A model generated the notes under the pieces. That model did not search any database. It saw only the letters and a program-made list of their open reading frames with translations, and was not told the origin of the DNA. Positions 32,156 to 41,329 of a stretch of DNA of 64,000 nucleotides are shown in pieces. Position numbers and translations under genes: made by a program. Source of the DNA: Streptomyces sp. SCSIO 30461 (GTDB taxonomy: Bacteria; Actinomycetota; Actinomycetes; Streptomycetales; Streptomycetaceae); assembly GCF_037023745.1 (NCBI RefSeq), contig NZ_CP146101.1, forward strand, positions 1,860,001-1,924,000, written 5' to 3'. Within the stretch, counting starts at the first letter, position 1. The number at the start of each line of letters is the position of its first letter.

Positions 32156-33787
32156 ATGGACGCTGTGACCCAGGTCCCCGCCCCGGTCAACGAGCCGATC
32201 CAGGGGTACGCCCCCGGTTCGCCCGAGCGCGCGCGGCTCGAGGCCAAGCTCAAGGAGCTGGCCGAGAACCCGATCGACCTTCCGATGACCATCGACGGCG
32301 TGCGGCGGATGGGCGGCGGCGAGGAGTTCAAGGTCGTCCAGCCGCACAACCACCAGGCCGTCATCGGCACCTTCCGCGGTGCCACCCGCCAGGACGCGCA
32401 GGACGCCGTCGCCGCCGCGCTCGCCGCCGCTCCGGCGTGGCGCGCGATGTCCTTCGACGACCGCGCCGCGATCATCCTGCGCGCCGCCGAACTGCTGGCA
32501 GGCCCCTGGCGCGAGACGATGGCCGCTTCGACCATGCTGGGTCAGTCCAAGACCGCGCAGCAGGCCGAGATCGACACCCCCTGCGAGCTGGTGGACTTCT
32601 GGCGCTTCAATGTCGCCTACGCCCGCCAGATCCTGGCCGAGCAGCCTCCGGCCAACTCTCCGGGCGTGTGGAACCGCCTGGACCACCGTCCGCTGGAGGG
32701 CTTCGTCTACGCGATCACCCCGTTCAACTTCACGGCGATCGCGGGCAACCTGCCCACCGCTCCCGCCCTGATGGGCAATGTGGTGGTCTGGAAGCCGTCT
32801 CCGACGCAGACCCACGCCGCCGTGCTGCTGATGCGGCTGCTGGAGGAGGCCGGTCTGCCCAAGGGCGTCATCAACCTGGTGACGGGCGACGGCATCGCCG
32901 TCTCCGAGGTGGCACTCAACCACCCGGACCTCGCGGGTATCCACTTCACCGGCTCGACCAAGACTTTCCAGCACCTGTGGAAGACGGTCGGCAACAACAT
33001 CGAGAAGTACCGCTCCTACCCGAGGATCGTCGGCGAGACGGGCGGCAAGGACTTCGTCGTCGCCCATCCGAGCGCCGATCGCGCCATCCTGAAGACCGCG
33101 CTGACCCGGGGCTCCTTCGAGTTCCAGGGCCAGAAGTGCTCCGCGTCCTCGCGTGCGTACATCCCGGCCTCCATCTGGAACTCGGGTTTCAAGGAGGAGT
33201 TCGCCTCCGAGGTCGACGCCATCAGGATGGGCGATGTCACCGACCTGACGAACTTCATCGGCGCCGTCATCGACGAGCGCGCCTTCGCCAAGAACAAGGC
33301 CGCCATCGACCGCGCCAAGGCCGATCCGAGCTGCACGGTCGTCGCGGGCGGCACCTACGACGACTCGGTGGGCTACTTCGTCCGCCCGACCGTCATCGAG
33401 TGCACCGACGCGGAGAACGAGGTCTTCACGACCGAGTACTTCGGCCCGATCCTCGCGGTGTACGTCTACGCGGACGAGAAGTACGAGGAAATGCTGGCGC
33501 AGATGGAGTCGGTGTCCGCGTACGCGCTGACCGGCTCGGTCATCGCCGGTGACCGGGCCGCCGCAGCCGACGCGATGGAGAAGCTCCGCTATGCCGCGGG
33601 CAACTTCTACATCAACGACAAGTCGACCGGCGCCGTCGTCGGCCAGCAGCCCTTCGGCGGCGGCCGTGCCTCCGGTACGAACGACAAGGCCGGGGCCCCG
33701 CAGAACCTGATGCGCTGGACGCTGACCCGCGCGATCAAGGAGACGCTGGTCCCTCCGACCGACTACACGTACCCCCACATGGGCTGA
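32156..33787 (+). CDS. pruA: 1-Pyrroline-5-carboxylate dehydrogenase, 543 aa
   Basis: NAD-dependent oxidation of glutamate semialdehyde to glutamate, second step of proline degradation. ALDH-superfamily signatures: FVYAITPFNFTAIAGNLPTAPALMGN, Glu in RIVGETGGKDFVVAHP, and catalytic Cys in RGSFEFQGQKCSASSRAYIP. Length and N-terminus (AFKELAENPIDLP-like) match the monofunctional PruA type. AAAGGAGCAAC upstream of ATG. Confidence 0.95.
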   Translation: MDAVTQVPAPVNEPIQGYAPGSPERARLEAKLKELAENPIDLPMTIDGVRRMGGGEEFKVVQPHNHQAVIGTFRGATRQDAQDAVAAALAAAPAWRAMSFDDRAAIILRAAELLAGPWRETMAASTMLGQSKTAQQAEIDTPCELVDFWRFNVAYARQILAEQPPANSPGVWNRLDHRPLEGFVYAITPFNFTAIAGNLPTAPALMGNVVVWKPSPTQTHAAVLLMRLLEEAGLPKGVINLVTGDGIAVSEVALNHPDLAGIHFTGSTKTFQHLWKTVGNNIEKYRSYPRIVGETGGKDFVVAHPSADRAILKTALTRGSFEFQGQKCSASSRAYIPASIWNSGFKEEFASEVDAIRMGDVTDLTNFIGAVIDERAFAKNKAAIDRAKADPSCTVVAGGTYDDSVGYFVRPTVIECTDAENEVFTTEYFGPILAVYVYADEKYEEMLAQMESVSAYALTGSVIAGDRAAAADAMEKLRYAAGNFYINDKSTGAVVGQQPFGGGRASGTNDKAGAPQNLMRWTLTRAIKETLVPPTDYTYPHMG

Positions 33788-33934
33788 CCCCGCCCCCGGC
33801 CCCGGGGCACAGCGCTCCGAGGCCCCGTGACCCCAGCCCCCTGCCGGCTTCCCCCGTACCGGCCGGGGGCGGCTCACGTTCACCGGGCTTAGGCTGCTGG
33901 AGAAGGCAGGGGGGTCGCGCCGAGGAGGCACACC

Positions 33935-34174
33935 ATGCCCGGTTCCACCACGCTCGGCTCCGGCCACGGGGTCGACGCGATCGATCACGCCGACGCCCGG
34001 CGGCTCGCGTCCCTCATGCGGGACCTGTACCGCTTGCTGGACGGGGCGGGACCGCACCGGCTCACGGATCCGCAGGTTGCCGCGCTGTGCGGGGCGCAGC
34101 CACACAGCCGCGATGAGTTCACCGGCTGGGTGGGCCGGATGGCGGTGTACCTGGAGAAGGTCACCGCGACCTGA
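33935..34174 (+). CDS. Small hypothetical protein, 79 aa
   Basis: Short, mostly helical soluble protein: DHADARRLASLMRDLYRLLD, LTDPQVAALCG and EFTGWVGRMAVYLEKV. No family recognised. Good ribosome site (GAGGAG) nine bases before ATG and strong third-position GC support a real gene. 147 bp after pruA, possibly its own transcript. Confidence 0.7.
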   Translation: MPGSTTLGSGHGVDAIDHADARRLASLMRDLYRLLDGAGPHRLTDPQVAALCGAQPHSRDEFTGWVGRMAVYLEKVTAT

Positions 34175-34626
34175 GCACTCCGCGCCGGGGTCCGATGGGT
34201 GCCTGGAGCCCCTGGAACGGCTCCCGTGGGTCCGCAGGGCGTGCCCCCGCTCGGCTTGGCCGGGCCACGGGGCGGCCCGACCTCGGGGCCACCGTCGGGA
34301 TCCGGACTGCTCCTCGGAGCCCTTGAGCCTTCTGGCCGTAGGGGTGACCTGTGCCGATGCGTTCGGCGTAACGCGGCAGTCCTCCGACCTGCACTGATTC
34401 ATTGGCGCGTCTCAGATAGTAGGAAGTCCGACTAACTGTAGAGACACGGCGCTCGGACTCCCCTACTTTTGTAGGAGCCGAACGTCTCGCTAGATCCAGC
34501 GAATGGCGGTCGCGAGCCGGTGCCCTCGTGCAGGCAATCCCTGCGGCCCGCTCCCCGCCTCTTCCGGCCCCTCGCAGATATGCCGTGCGGTTGCGCACGG
34601 CTCTCGATCTCAAGGAGTCGATCACC
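34175..34626. other. 452-bp region with a structured, AT-richer leader
   Basis: No gene supported. From about 34390 base composition drops. Two mutually exclusive pairings are possible: AGTAGG-AGTCCGA (34419-34432) with TCGGACT-CCTACT (34454-34468), or CCTAC (34463-34467) with GTAGG (34472-34476) around TTTT. GAGAC (34442-34446) can also meet GTCTC (34486-34490). This looks like a regulatory 5' UTR for the 43-residue gene at 34627, but no effector is evident. Confidence 0.45.
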
Positions 34627-34758
34627 ATGTCCGAGACGACCCTCCGCCGCCGTGTCCGCCACACCCCCCGGGTGACCGACGCCGACCGCAAGAACGCCGC
34701 CGCCGCTCTCCAGCGCGCCCTTGACCGCCGGGACAACGGCGGCCAGACCGGCCACTGA
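34627..34758 (+). CDS. Small basic conserved protein, 43 aa
   Basis: Starts MSETTLRRRVRHTPRVTD and continues with a helical stretch (DADRKNAAAALQRALDRRD) and a polar end. AAGGAG lies ten bases before ATG. The gene is followed by a 23-bp perfect terminator stem, so it forms a complete monocistronic unit with its own long leader. Family and function not recognised; the basic composition suggests nucleic-acid or ribosome association (guess). Confidence 0.7.
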   Translation: MSETTLRRRVRHTPRVTDADRKNAAAALQRALDRRDNGGQTGH

Positions 34759-34778
34759 CCCATCGTCAGGGTGAGGGC

Positions 34779-34832
34779 CGCACCGGCTGCTCAAGCCTCC
34801 GTCGCGGGGCGGAGGCTTGAGCAGCCGGTGCG
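34779..34832 (+). terminator. Very long perfect terminator hairpin
   Basis: 23-bp perfect stem, arms at 34779-34801 and 34810-34832 (CGCACCGGCTGC... / ...GCAGCCGGTGCG) with an 8-nt loop TCGCGGGG. 21 bp past the 43-residue gene. Confidence 0.88.
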
Positions 34833-34989
34833 ACGCGTGTGTGTGCCGGTGCGGACGGCGCGAACCACGCAGGCAAGGCGAACCATGCAGACAGGAACGC
34901 ATGCGACGCGCAGCACCCGGTGTCCGAGGATTCCGTCCGCATGATGGACGGGGCGTGTCATACGCTGGGACGGGGAGTACGGTGCCGGT

Positions 34990-36030
34990 ATGTCTCGCAG
35001 CCTCAATCTCGCAGTGATTCCCGGTGATGGCATCGGCCAGGAGGTCGTGTCCCAGGGCCTCAAGGTCCTCACATCCGTGCTCCCTGACGATGTGAAGCTT
35101 GAGACCAGGGAGTACGACCTCGGTGCCCAGCGCTGGCACCGTACCGGGGAAACCCTTCCGGACGCGGAGCTGGAGGCGCTCAAGCAGCACGACGCGATCC
35201 TGCTCGGCGCGGTGGGCGACCCGTCCGTGCCGTCCGGCGTGCTGGAGCGCGGGCTGCTGCTCAAGCTGCGTTTCGCCTTCGACCACTACGTCAATCTGCG
35301 TCCGTCGAAGCTCTTCCCGAACACCGCGACCCCGCTCGCCGGCCGCCCCGACATCGACTTCGTCGTGGTCCGAGAGGGCACCGAGGGCCCGTACACGGGC
35401 AACGGCGGCTCGCTGCGCAGCGGCACGCCCGCCGAGGTCGCCACCGAGGTCAGCGTCAACACCGCGTACGGCGTCGAACGGGTGGTCCGCGACGCGTTCG
35501 AGCGGGCCGACGCGCGCCCCCGCAAGAAGCTGACGCTGGTGCACAAGAACAACGTCCTCGTCCACGCGGGTCACATGTGGACGAAGATCTTCAACCGGGT
35601 GGCTCAGGAATACCCCGAGGTCACCACCGACTACCTGCATGTCGACGCGGCGACGATCTTCCTCGTCACCCAGCCGGAGCGCTTCGACGTCATCGTCACC
35701 GACAACCTCTTCGGCGACATCCTCACCGACCTCGCCGCCGCCGTGACCGGCGGCATCGGCCTGGCCGCGTCCGGCAACATCAACCCGACCGGCGCGTACC
35801 CGTCCATGTTCGAGCCCGTGCACGGCTCGGCGCCGGACATCGCGGGCCAGGGCAAGGCCGACCCCACGGCCACGGTCCTGTCCGTCGCCCTCCTCCTGCG
35901 CCACCTCGGTTACGAGGGCGAGGCCGTCCGTATCGAGGAAGCCGTCGCCGCCGACCTGGCCGAACGGGACGGTACCGCCCGCACCACCGACCAGATCGGC
36001 GACGCGCTCGCCGTACGGGCAGCGGGCTGA
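34990..36030 (+). CDS. leuB: 3-Isopropylmalate dehydrogenase, 346 aa
   Basis: NAD and Mg-dependent oxidative decarboxylation in leucine synthesis. Decarboxylating dehydrogenase signatures: [12 protein letters not shown], catalytic Tyr region [13 protein letters not shown], Lys in [13 protein letters not shown], Mg-binding Asp in [14 protein letters not shown], and NAD loop [19 protein letters not shown]. It belongs to the shorter actinobacterial LeuB type. Upstream, a 157-bp stretch after the terminator supplies its promoter; a terminator follows at 36053. Confidence 0.94.
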   Translation: MSRSLNLAVIPGDGIGQEVVSQGLKVLTSVLPDDVKLETREYDLGAQRWHRTGETLPDAELEALKQHDAILLGAVGDPSVPSGVLERGLLLKLRFAFDHYVNLRPSKLFPNTATPLAGRPDIDFVVVREGTEGPYTGNGGSLRSGTPAEVATEVSVNTAYGVERVVRDAFERADARPRKKLTLVHKNNVLVHAGHMWTKIFNRVAQEYPEVTTDYLHVDAATIFLVTQPERFDVIVTDNLFGDILTDLAAAVTGGIGLAASGNINPTGAYPSMFEPVHGSAPDIAGQGKADPTATVLSVALLLRHLGYEGEAVRIEEAVAADLAERDGTARTTDQIGDALAVRAAG

Positions 36031-36052
36031 CCCGTCGACTTCAGACACATCG

Positions 36053-36082
36053 AAGCCGCCGGGTCAAGCGACCCGGCGGCTT
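36053..36082 (+). terminator. Terminator after leuB
   Basis: 13-bp perfect arms AAGCCGCCGGGTC and GACCCGGCGGCTT with an AAGC loop, 22 bp past leuB. Confidence 0.85.
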
Positions 36083-36206
36083 CTCCTGTGCGGCCTCCGG
36101 GTGCCACCATCGAGCCATGGGCCGCACGCACACCACTCCGCACCGCCCATCCGCGCCCTGCGATAATCGGGCGTGGGGCCGCACGGTACGGGGAAGCTCG
36201 GACGTC

Positions 36207-36222
36207 CTGGTACCGGTACCAG
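36207..36222. promoter_or_regulatory. 16-bp perfect palindrome upstream of ilvE
   Basis: CTGGTACCGGTACCAG, uninterrupted, 90 bp before the ilvE start. A related TACCGGTA recurs at 36237-36244. Candidate operator for ilvE; regulator unknown. Confidence 0.55.
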
Positions 36223-36311
36223 CTGTGAGCAAGCCATACCGGTAGCGCAGGGCGTTTCCGGACAGACGTGCAGGCGGTCCGTCACACACAAAAGGTGAAG
36301 GACACGCAGAC

Positions 36312-37400
36312 ATGACGACCACCCCGATCGAGCTCAAGCCCTCATCGAGTCCCCTGTCGGCCGCGGAGCGCGAGGCGATCCTGGCCGACCCCGGATTCGG
36401 GCGCCACTTCACCGACCACATGGTGACGATCAAGTGGACGGAGGGCCGTGGCTGGCACGATGCCCAGCTCACGCCGTACGCCCCGCTCTCGATCGACCCC
36501 GCGAACATGACTCTGCACTACGCGCAGGAGATCTTCGAGGGCCTGAAGGCCTACCGCGGGCCCGACGGCTCGGTCGCCCTCTTCCGCCCCGACGCCAACG
36601 CCCGGCGCTTCCAGGGTTCGGCCCGCCGGATGGCCATGCCGGAGCTGCCCGTCGAGACCTTCATCGACGCCTGTGACGCTCTGGTCCAGCAGGACATCGA
36701 CTGGGTCCCGGCACACGGCGGCGAATCCTCGCTCTATCTGCGCCCGTTCATGATCGCGACCGAGGTCGGCCTCGGGGTGCGCCCCGCCAACGAGTACCTC
36801 TTCATCGTCATCGCCTCCCCGGCCGGCGCCTACTTCCCCGGGGGTGTCAAGCCCGTCTCCATCTGGGTCTCCGAGGACCGGGTCCGCGCGGTCCCGGGCG
36901 GCATCGGCGACGCCAAGACCGGCGGCAACTACGCGGCGTCCCTGCTCGCCCAGGCCGAAGCGGCCGAGCACGGCTGCGAGCAGGTCGCCTACCTCGACGC
37001 GGTCGAGCACCGCTGGGTCGAGGAGCTGGGCGGTATGAACCTCTGCTTCGTCTACGAGAACAAGATCGTCACCCCGGAGCTCACCGGTTCCCTCCTCGCC
37101 GGTGTCACCCGGGACTCCCTGCTCAAGCTGGCCCGCGATCTCGGCTATGAGTCCGAGGAGGGCCGGATCTCCATCGATGACTGGCGGCGCGACACCGAGA
37201 ACGGCGCGCTCCGGGAGGTCTTCGCCTGCGGTACGGCCGCGGTGATCACTCCGGTCGGGATGGTCAAGACCGCAGGGGGCGAGTGGACGCAGGGCGACGG
37301 ACAGCCCGGCGCGGTGACACTGGAACTGCGCAAGGCACTCCTCGCGATCCAGACGGGGGCCGCGGAGGACCGGCACGGCTGGGTGCACACGCTCGACTAG
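36312..37400 (+). CDS. ilvE: Branched-chain amino acid aminotransferase, 362 aa
   Basis: PLP class-IV aminotransferase for the last step of Ile, Val and Leu synthesis. Long BCAT type: [47 protein letters not shown], catalytic Lys in [21 protein letters not shown], and [30 protein letters not shown] near the C-terminus. AAGGTGAAGGA upstream of ATG. Own transcription unit bounded by terminators on both sides. Confidence 0.96.
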   Translation: MTTTPIELKPSSSPLSAAEREAILADPGFGRHFTDHMVTIKWTEGRGWHDAQLTPYAPLSIDPANMTLHYAQEIFEGLKAYRGPDGSVALFRPDANARRFQGSARRMAMPELPVETFIDACDALVQQDIDWVPAHGGESSLYLRPFMIATEVGLGVRPANEYLFIVIASPAGAYFPGGVKPVSIWVSEDRVRAVPGGIGDAKTGGNYAASLLAQAEAAEHGCEQVAYLDAVEHRWVEELGGMNLCFVYENKIVTPELTGSLLAGVTRDSLLKLARDLGYESEEGRISIDDWRRDTENGALREVFACGTAAVITPVGMVKTAGGEWTQGDGQPGAVTLELRKALLAIQTGAAEDRHGWVHTLD

Positions 37401-37475
37401 GCCCTGTCCTCTGGGCCCTGTCACCGAGGGGAGGGCCCCGTACGAACGGGTGAAGGCCCCAGGGCCTCGTGGTGA

Positions 37476-37506
37476 AAGGCTCCGGCGTGCTGACCGCCGG
37501 AGCCTT
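37476..37506 (+). terminator. Terminator after ilvE
   Basis: 12-bp perfect arms AAGGCTCCGGCG and CGCCGGAGCCTT with a 7-nt loop, 75 bp past ilvE. Confidence 0.85.
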
Positions 37507-37596
37507 CGCCGTCAGGGGGAGTCGGGCGCGGCACGCGGGCGCCCGTATGGTGAGACCCCTGTCCATGGCCGTGCCGCTTTGTGGCACACTTCCACC

Positions 37597-37653
37597 GTGC
37601 TCGCATTCGCCATGATTATCGGCAGCAGCGCGCCGGTCCGCAGTGATCACTGA
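37597..37653 (+). CDS. Putative cimA leader peptide, 18 aa
   Basis: GTG start reads MLAFAMIIGSSAPVRSDH; an internal ATG at 37612 gives MIIGSSAPVRSDH. The adjacent Ile codons ATT ATC sit early, with Leu and Val elsewhere. No clear ribosome site, but CACACT lies six bases before the GTG, fitting a leaderless start. It is followed 53 bp later by an intrinsic terminator, parallel to the ilvB leader. Citramalate synthase feeds Ile synthesis, so an Ile sensor makes sense. Confidence 0.65.
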   Translation: MLAFAMIIGSSAPVRSDH

Positions 37654-37706
37654 CCAGGGCAGCAACCCCCGCGGCAGTGGCACCATGCTCCAGACCCGCG
37701 CGCAGA

Positions 37707-37732
37707 CCTCTCGCACCCGCGAGGGGTTTTTT
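37707..37732 (+). terminator. cimA attenuator terminator
   Basis: Arms CCTCTCGC and GCGAGGGG (one G-U pair) with an ACCC loop and a TTTTTT run at 37727-37732, 112 bp upstream of cimA. Its sequence is close to the ilvB attenuator terminator. Confidence 0.8.
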
Positions 37733-37844
37733 CGTTTTCCGGCCACACCCCGGCCGAAGGCGGCAGGCGCGCGACGATGGAGCAAGTGGAGCCAGAAGTT
37801 CCGGAGCTTACGGATCCACTCTTCCGACAGGAGTCACCACCGCC

Positions 37845-39485
37845 ATGACCACGACAGGCACCAGCTTCGATGATGCCCGGACCAGGCCCGATGACGGCTT
37901 CCACGTCTTCGACACCACCCTGCGCGACGGCGCCCAGCGTGAGGGCATCAACCTGACGGTCGCAGACAAGCTGACCATCGCCCGCCACCTGGACGAGTTC
38001 GGCGTCGGCTTCATCGAGGGTGGCTGGCCCGGTGCCAATCCGCGCGACACCGAGTTCTTCGCCCGGGCCCGCGAGGACATCCAGTTCCGCAACGCCCAAC
38101 TGGTTGCCTTTGGCGCCACCCGCCGCCCCGGCGGATCCGCAGCGGAAGACCCGCAGGTCAAGGCTCTGCTCGACTCCGGCGCCCCCGTGATCACCCTCGT
38201 TGCGAAGTCCCACGACCGGCATGTCGAGCTGGCCCTGCGCACGACCTTGGACGAGAACGTCGCGATGGTCCGCGACACCGTCTCCTACCTGACGGAACAG
38301 GGCCGGAGGGTGTTCGTGGACTGCGAGCACTTCTTCGACGGATACAAGGCCAACCCGGGATACGCCAAGGCCGTTGTCCGTGCAGCGGCCGAGGCGGGTG
38401 CCGAAGTGGTGATCCTCTGCGACACCAACGGCGGCATGTTGCCCGCGCAGGTCCAGGCCGTGGTCGCCACCGTGCTCGCGGACACCGGCGCCCGCCTCGG
38501 AATCCATGCTCAGGACGACACCGGCTGCGCCGTGGCCAACACCCTGGCCGCCGTGGACGCGGGCGCCACCCACGTCCAGTGCACCGCCAACGGGTACGGT
38601 GAGCGCGTCGGCAACGCCAACCTCTTCCCGGTCGTCGCCGCACTGGAGCTGAAGTACGGCAAGCGGGTGCTGCCCGACGGCGCGCTCCGGGAGATGACCC
38701 GGATCTCGCACGCCATCGCCGAGGTCGTCAATCTGACCCCGTCCACGCATCAGCCGTACGTGGGCGTCTCGGCCTTCGCGCACAAGGCGGGTCTGCACGC
38801 TTCGGCGATCAAGGTCGACCCGGACCTCTACCAGCACATCGATCCCGAGCGGGTCGGCAACACCATGCGGATGCTGGTCTCCGACATGGCGGGCCGTGCC
38901 TCCATCGAGCTCAAGGGCAAGGAGCTCGGGGTCGACCTGGGCGGGGACCGCGAGCTGCTGGGCCGGGTGGTCGAGCGGGTCAAGGAGCGTGAGCTGCGGG
39001 GCTACACCTACGAGGCGGCTGACGCCTCCTTCGAGCTGCTGCTGCGCCAGGAGCTGCGCGGCGAGGAGGTGGGCAAGCCGCGTACCTACTTCCGGACGGA
39101 GTCATGGCGCGCCATCGTCGAGGACCGCCCCGACGGCACCCACGCCAACGAGGCCACCGTGAAGCTCTGGGCCAAAGGCGAGCGGATCGTCGCGACCGCC
39201 GAGGGGAACGGCCCGGTCAACGCCCTGGACCGGGCGATGCGCGTCGGGCTGGAACGTATCTACCCCCAGCTCGCCAAGCTGGAGCTGGTCGACTACAAGG
39301 TGCGCATCCTGGAGGGCCGCCACGGCACGGACTCCACGACCCGGGTGCTCGTCACGACCAGCGACGGCAAGGGCGAGTGGTCGACGGTCGGGGTCGCCGA
39401 CAACGTGATCGCGGCCTCCTGGCAGGCGTTGGAGGACGCGTACACCTACGGGCTGCTCAGAGCCGGGGTGGAGCCGGCGGAGTAG
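37845..39485 (+). CDS. cimA: (R)-Citramalate synthase, 546 aa
   Basis: LeuA/CimA-family condensing enzyme making citramalate from pyruvate and acetyl-CoA, a threonine-independent entry to isoleucine. HMGL-like TIM barrel: VFDTTLRDGAQREGINLTVADKL, GFIEGGWPGANPRDTEFF (GGWPG is the CimA/LeuA2 form rather than LeuA), HAQDDTGCAVANTLAAV, ATHVQCTANGYGERVGNANL. C-terminal LeuA allosteric dimer domain from about residue 415. Probably under leader-peptide control. An isopropylmalate synthase is less likely given the GGWPG motif. Confidence 0.88.
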   Translation: MTTTGTSFDDARTRPDDGFHVFDTTLRDGAQREGINLTVADKLTIARHLDEFGVGFIEGGWPGANPRDTEFFARAREDIQFRNAQLVAFGATRRPGGSAAEDPQVKALLDSGAPVITLVAKSHDRHVELALRTTLDENVAMVRDTVSYLTEQGRRVFVDCEHFFDGYKANPGYAKAVVRAAAEAGAEVVILCDTNGGMLPAQVQAVVATVLADTGARLGIHAQDDTGCAVANTLAAVDAGATHVQCTANGYGERVGNANLFPVVAALELKYGKRVLPDGALREMTRISHAIAEVVNLTPSTHQPYVGVSAFAHKAGLHASAIKVDPDLYQHIDPERVGNTMRMLVSDMAGRASIELKGKELGVDLGGDRELLGRVVERVKERELRGYTYEAADASFELLLRQELRGEEVGKPRTYFRTESWRAIVEDRPDGTHANEATVKLWAKGERIVATAEGNGPVNALDRAMRVGLERIYPQLAKLELVDYKVRILEGRHGTDSTTRVLVTTSDGKGEWSTVGVADNVIAASWQALEDAYTYGLLRAGVEPAE

Positions 39486-39578
39486 GCCGACGCGGTGGGC
39501 CGACGGGCGGGCGCGGCGGGCCTGCCGATCGTTATTTCATCTATGTCATAAATTGCCCAGCTCGGGTAGCGTCGGACT

Positions 39579-40958
39579 ATGAGGACCAGGCCGTCCCCCC
39601 TTCTGTCGGCGCTGGCGGCCCTCGCGGGGCTGGCGCTCGTGCTGCTGCTCGCCGTGGCTATGACACCGGCACCGGCTTCCGGTGCCGGTGTCGGTTCCAC
39701 CGGGATCTCCGACGCCGCCCAGGCGCTGAAGCAGGGGCCCGTATACGTCGATCCCGGTGCCCGTTCCCAGCTGTCCGAGGCTGACCAGGAGGCGCTGGCC
39801 CGGAAGATCAAGGACGCGGACCGGCCCGTCTTCATCGCCGTACTACCGGAGAGCTCCGCCTTCCCCGCGGACCGTGTACTCGGTCAGCTGCGTGCCGCGA
39901 CCGGGATCGCCGGGCTGTACGGGGTCCGTCTCGGCGACGGCTTCGACGCGGGCGCGGACCGGGCGGTGATGCCCAGGGACGAGGTGCGGAGCATCGTGGC
40001 AGGGGTGAGGGCCCCGGGTGTCGACGCCGCCACCGAGCTCGGCAACTTCGTCGACCAGGCGCTGCCCGCCGTACGCGGCACCGCCCCCGCCACCTGGTAC
40101 GGAGCCGACTCGGGCACGCGAACGTCGGGCGTGGGCGCGCTCCTCGCACTCGGTGCGGTCCTCGTCGTCGGAGCCGTCGGCGCGTACGCCTTCGTCCTCC
40201 GTGGACGCCGCAGGCGTGCCGAGGAGGAGCGGGCGGCGCTGGAGAAGCTGCGGGTCGTCGTGGACGAGGACATCACCGCGTACGGCGAGGAGTTGGACAG
40301 GCTGGACTTTCATCCGGCCGAGCCGGGCGCCGACGACGCGATGCGCGCCGACTACGAACGCGCCCTCGACGCCTACGAGAAGGCCAAGTCCGCGATGGCG
40401 GCCGCCACCCGTCCGCATGAGGTGCGCCCGGTCACGGAGGCGCTGGAGGAGGGCCGATTCTCGCTCGCCGTCCTCGCGGCCCGGCGCGAGGGGCACCCGC
40501 TCCCCGAGCGCAGGGCGCCCTGCTTCTTCGATCCTCGGCACGGCCCGTCCACCGCGGACGTGCGGTGGGCACCGGCCGCGGGCTCCGCGCGCCGGGTCCC
40601 GGTCTGCGCCGCCGACGCGGCCCGGTTGGCGGACGGGGTGGACCCGATGGCCCGCGAGGTCGCGACGGACTCCGGGCGTCGCCCCTATTGGGAGGCAGGC
40701 CCGGCTTACGGTCCCTGGGCGGGTGGCTACTTCGGCGGCGGGCTGCTGCCGGGGCTGCTCGCGGGCACCCTCCTCGGCAGTGCGCTGTCCACTCCGGCGT
40801 ACGCCGCCGAATACGGAGGCGGGGACTTCGGCGGCGACTTCCCGGGCGGGAACCACGGCTCATCCGACGGCGGCTTCTCCGACGGTAGCGGTGACTGGGG
40901 TGGCGGCGGGGGCGACTGGGGCGGCGGCGGTGGCTTCGACGTGGGTGGAGGTTTCTGA
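39579..40958 (+). CDS. Membrane protein with glycine-rich C-terminus, 459 aa
   Basis: Signal peptide or first helix at residues 8-31, an extracytoplasmic domain (about 35-180; VYVDPGARSQLSEADQEALARKIKDADRPVFIAVLPES, reminiscent of TPM-type phosphatase-like domains), a membrane helix at about 185-207 (GALLALGAVLVVGAVGAYAFVL), then a cytoplasmic, Arg-rich helical region and a Trp/Gly/Asp repeat tail (GDWGGGGGDWGGGGGFDVG). TPM-family proteins often end in such Gly-rich tails, which supports that reading. Function unknown. Stop overlaps the next start (TGATG). Confidence 0.78.
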   Translation: MRTRPSPLLSALAALAGLALVLLLAVAMTPAPASGAGVGSTGISDAAQALKQGPVYVDPGARSQLSEADQEALARKIKDADRPVFIAVLPESSAFPADRVLGQLRAATGIAGLYGVRLGDGFDAGADRAVMPRDEVRSIVAGVRAPGVDAATELGNFVDQALPAVRGTAPATWYGADSGTRTSGVGALLALGAVLVVGAVGAYAFVLRGRRRRAEEERAALEKLRVVVDEDITAYGEELDRLDFHPAEPGADDAMRADYERALDAYEKAKSAMAAATRPHEVRPVTEALEEGRFSLAVLAARREGHPLPERRAPCFFDPRHGPSTADVRWAPAAGSARRVPVCAADAARLADGVDPMAREVATDSGRRPYWEAGPAYGPWAGGYFGGGLLPGLLAGTLLGSALSTPAYAAEYGGGDFGGDFPGGNHGSSDGGFSDGSGDWGGGGGDWGGGGGFDVGGGF

Positions 40959-41233
40959 TGCGGACCAAGAAGTGGAATGTCGAGATCGTCATCACGGAAA
41001 GCGATCGCACCACGGTGGCCGAGGCCCGGCTGCGGGGCCAGAACGCCGAGGTGTTCGTCGGCGAGGGCACGGCCCACCGCAATCGCGCCGATCAGGACGT
41101 CCCTCACATCGGTGATGAGCTCGCTGTCGCGCGGGCGCTCGGCGGGGTCAGTCATGGGTTGCTGCACGAGGTGGCAGCGGAGATCGAGACGCGCACGGGG
41201 GAGCGGGTGCCCCGACTCAGGGGTTGGGCCTGA
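40958..41233 (+). CDS. DUF1876 family protein, 91 aa
   Basis: Small alpha/beta protein of the actinobacterial DUF1876 family: KKWNVEIVITESDRTTVAEARLRG, GEGTAHRNRADQDVPHIGDELAVARAL and a helical end. The fold resembles dsRBD-like or dodecin-like sheets; function unknown. It overlaps the upstream membrane-protein gene by one base (TGATG), so the two are translated together, and perhaps act together. Confidence 0.85.
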   Translation: MRTKKWNVEIVITESDRTTVAEARLRGQNAEVFVGEGTAHRNRADQDVPHIGDELAVARALGGVSHGLLHEVAAEIETRTGERVPRLRGWA

Positions 41234-41329
41234 CCCGGCCCGCCGCTCCTCGCCCGCCGCTCCGCAGGATCGGAGCGGCGGGCCGTTCGTGGGTGGCATG
41301 GCCGGGCTCACGGCGTGCGCGGTCGGCCG

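Noticed and set aside
36177-36245. Val/Leu-rich frame (DVLVPVPAV) before ilvE as a possible attenuator leader
   Set aside because: No in-frame ATG or GTG at a suitable distance and no terminator between it and ilvE; the phrase is created by the CTGGTACCGGTACCAG palindrome.
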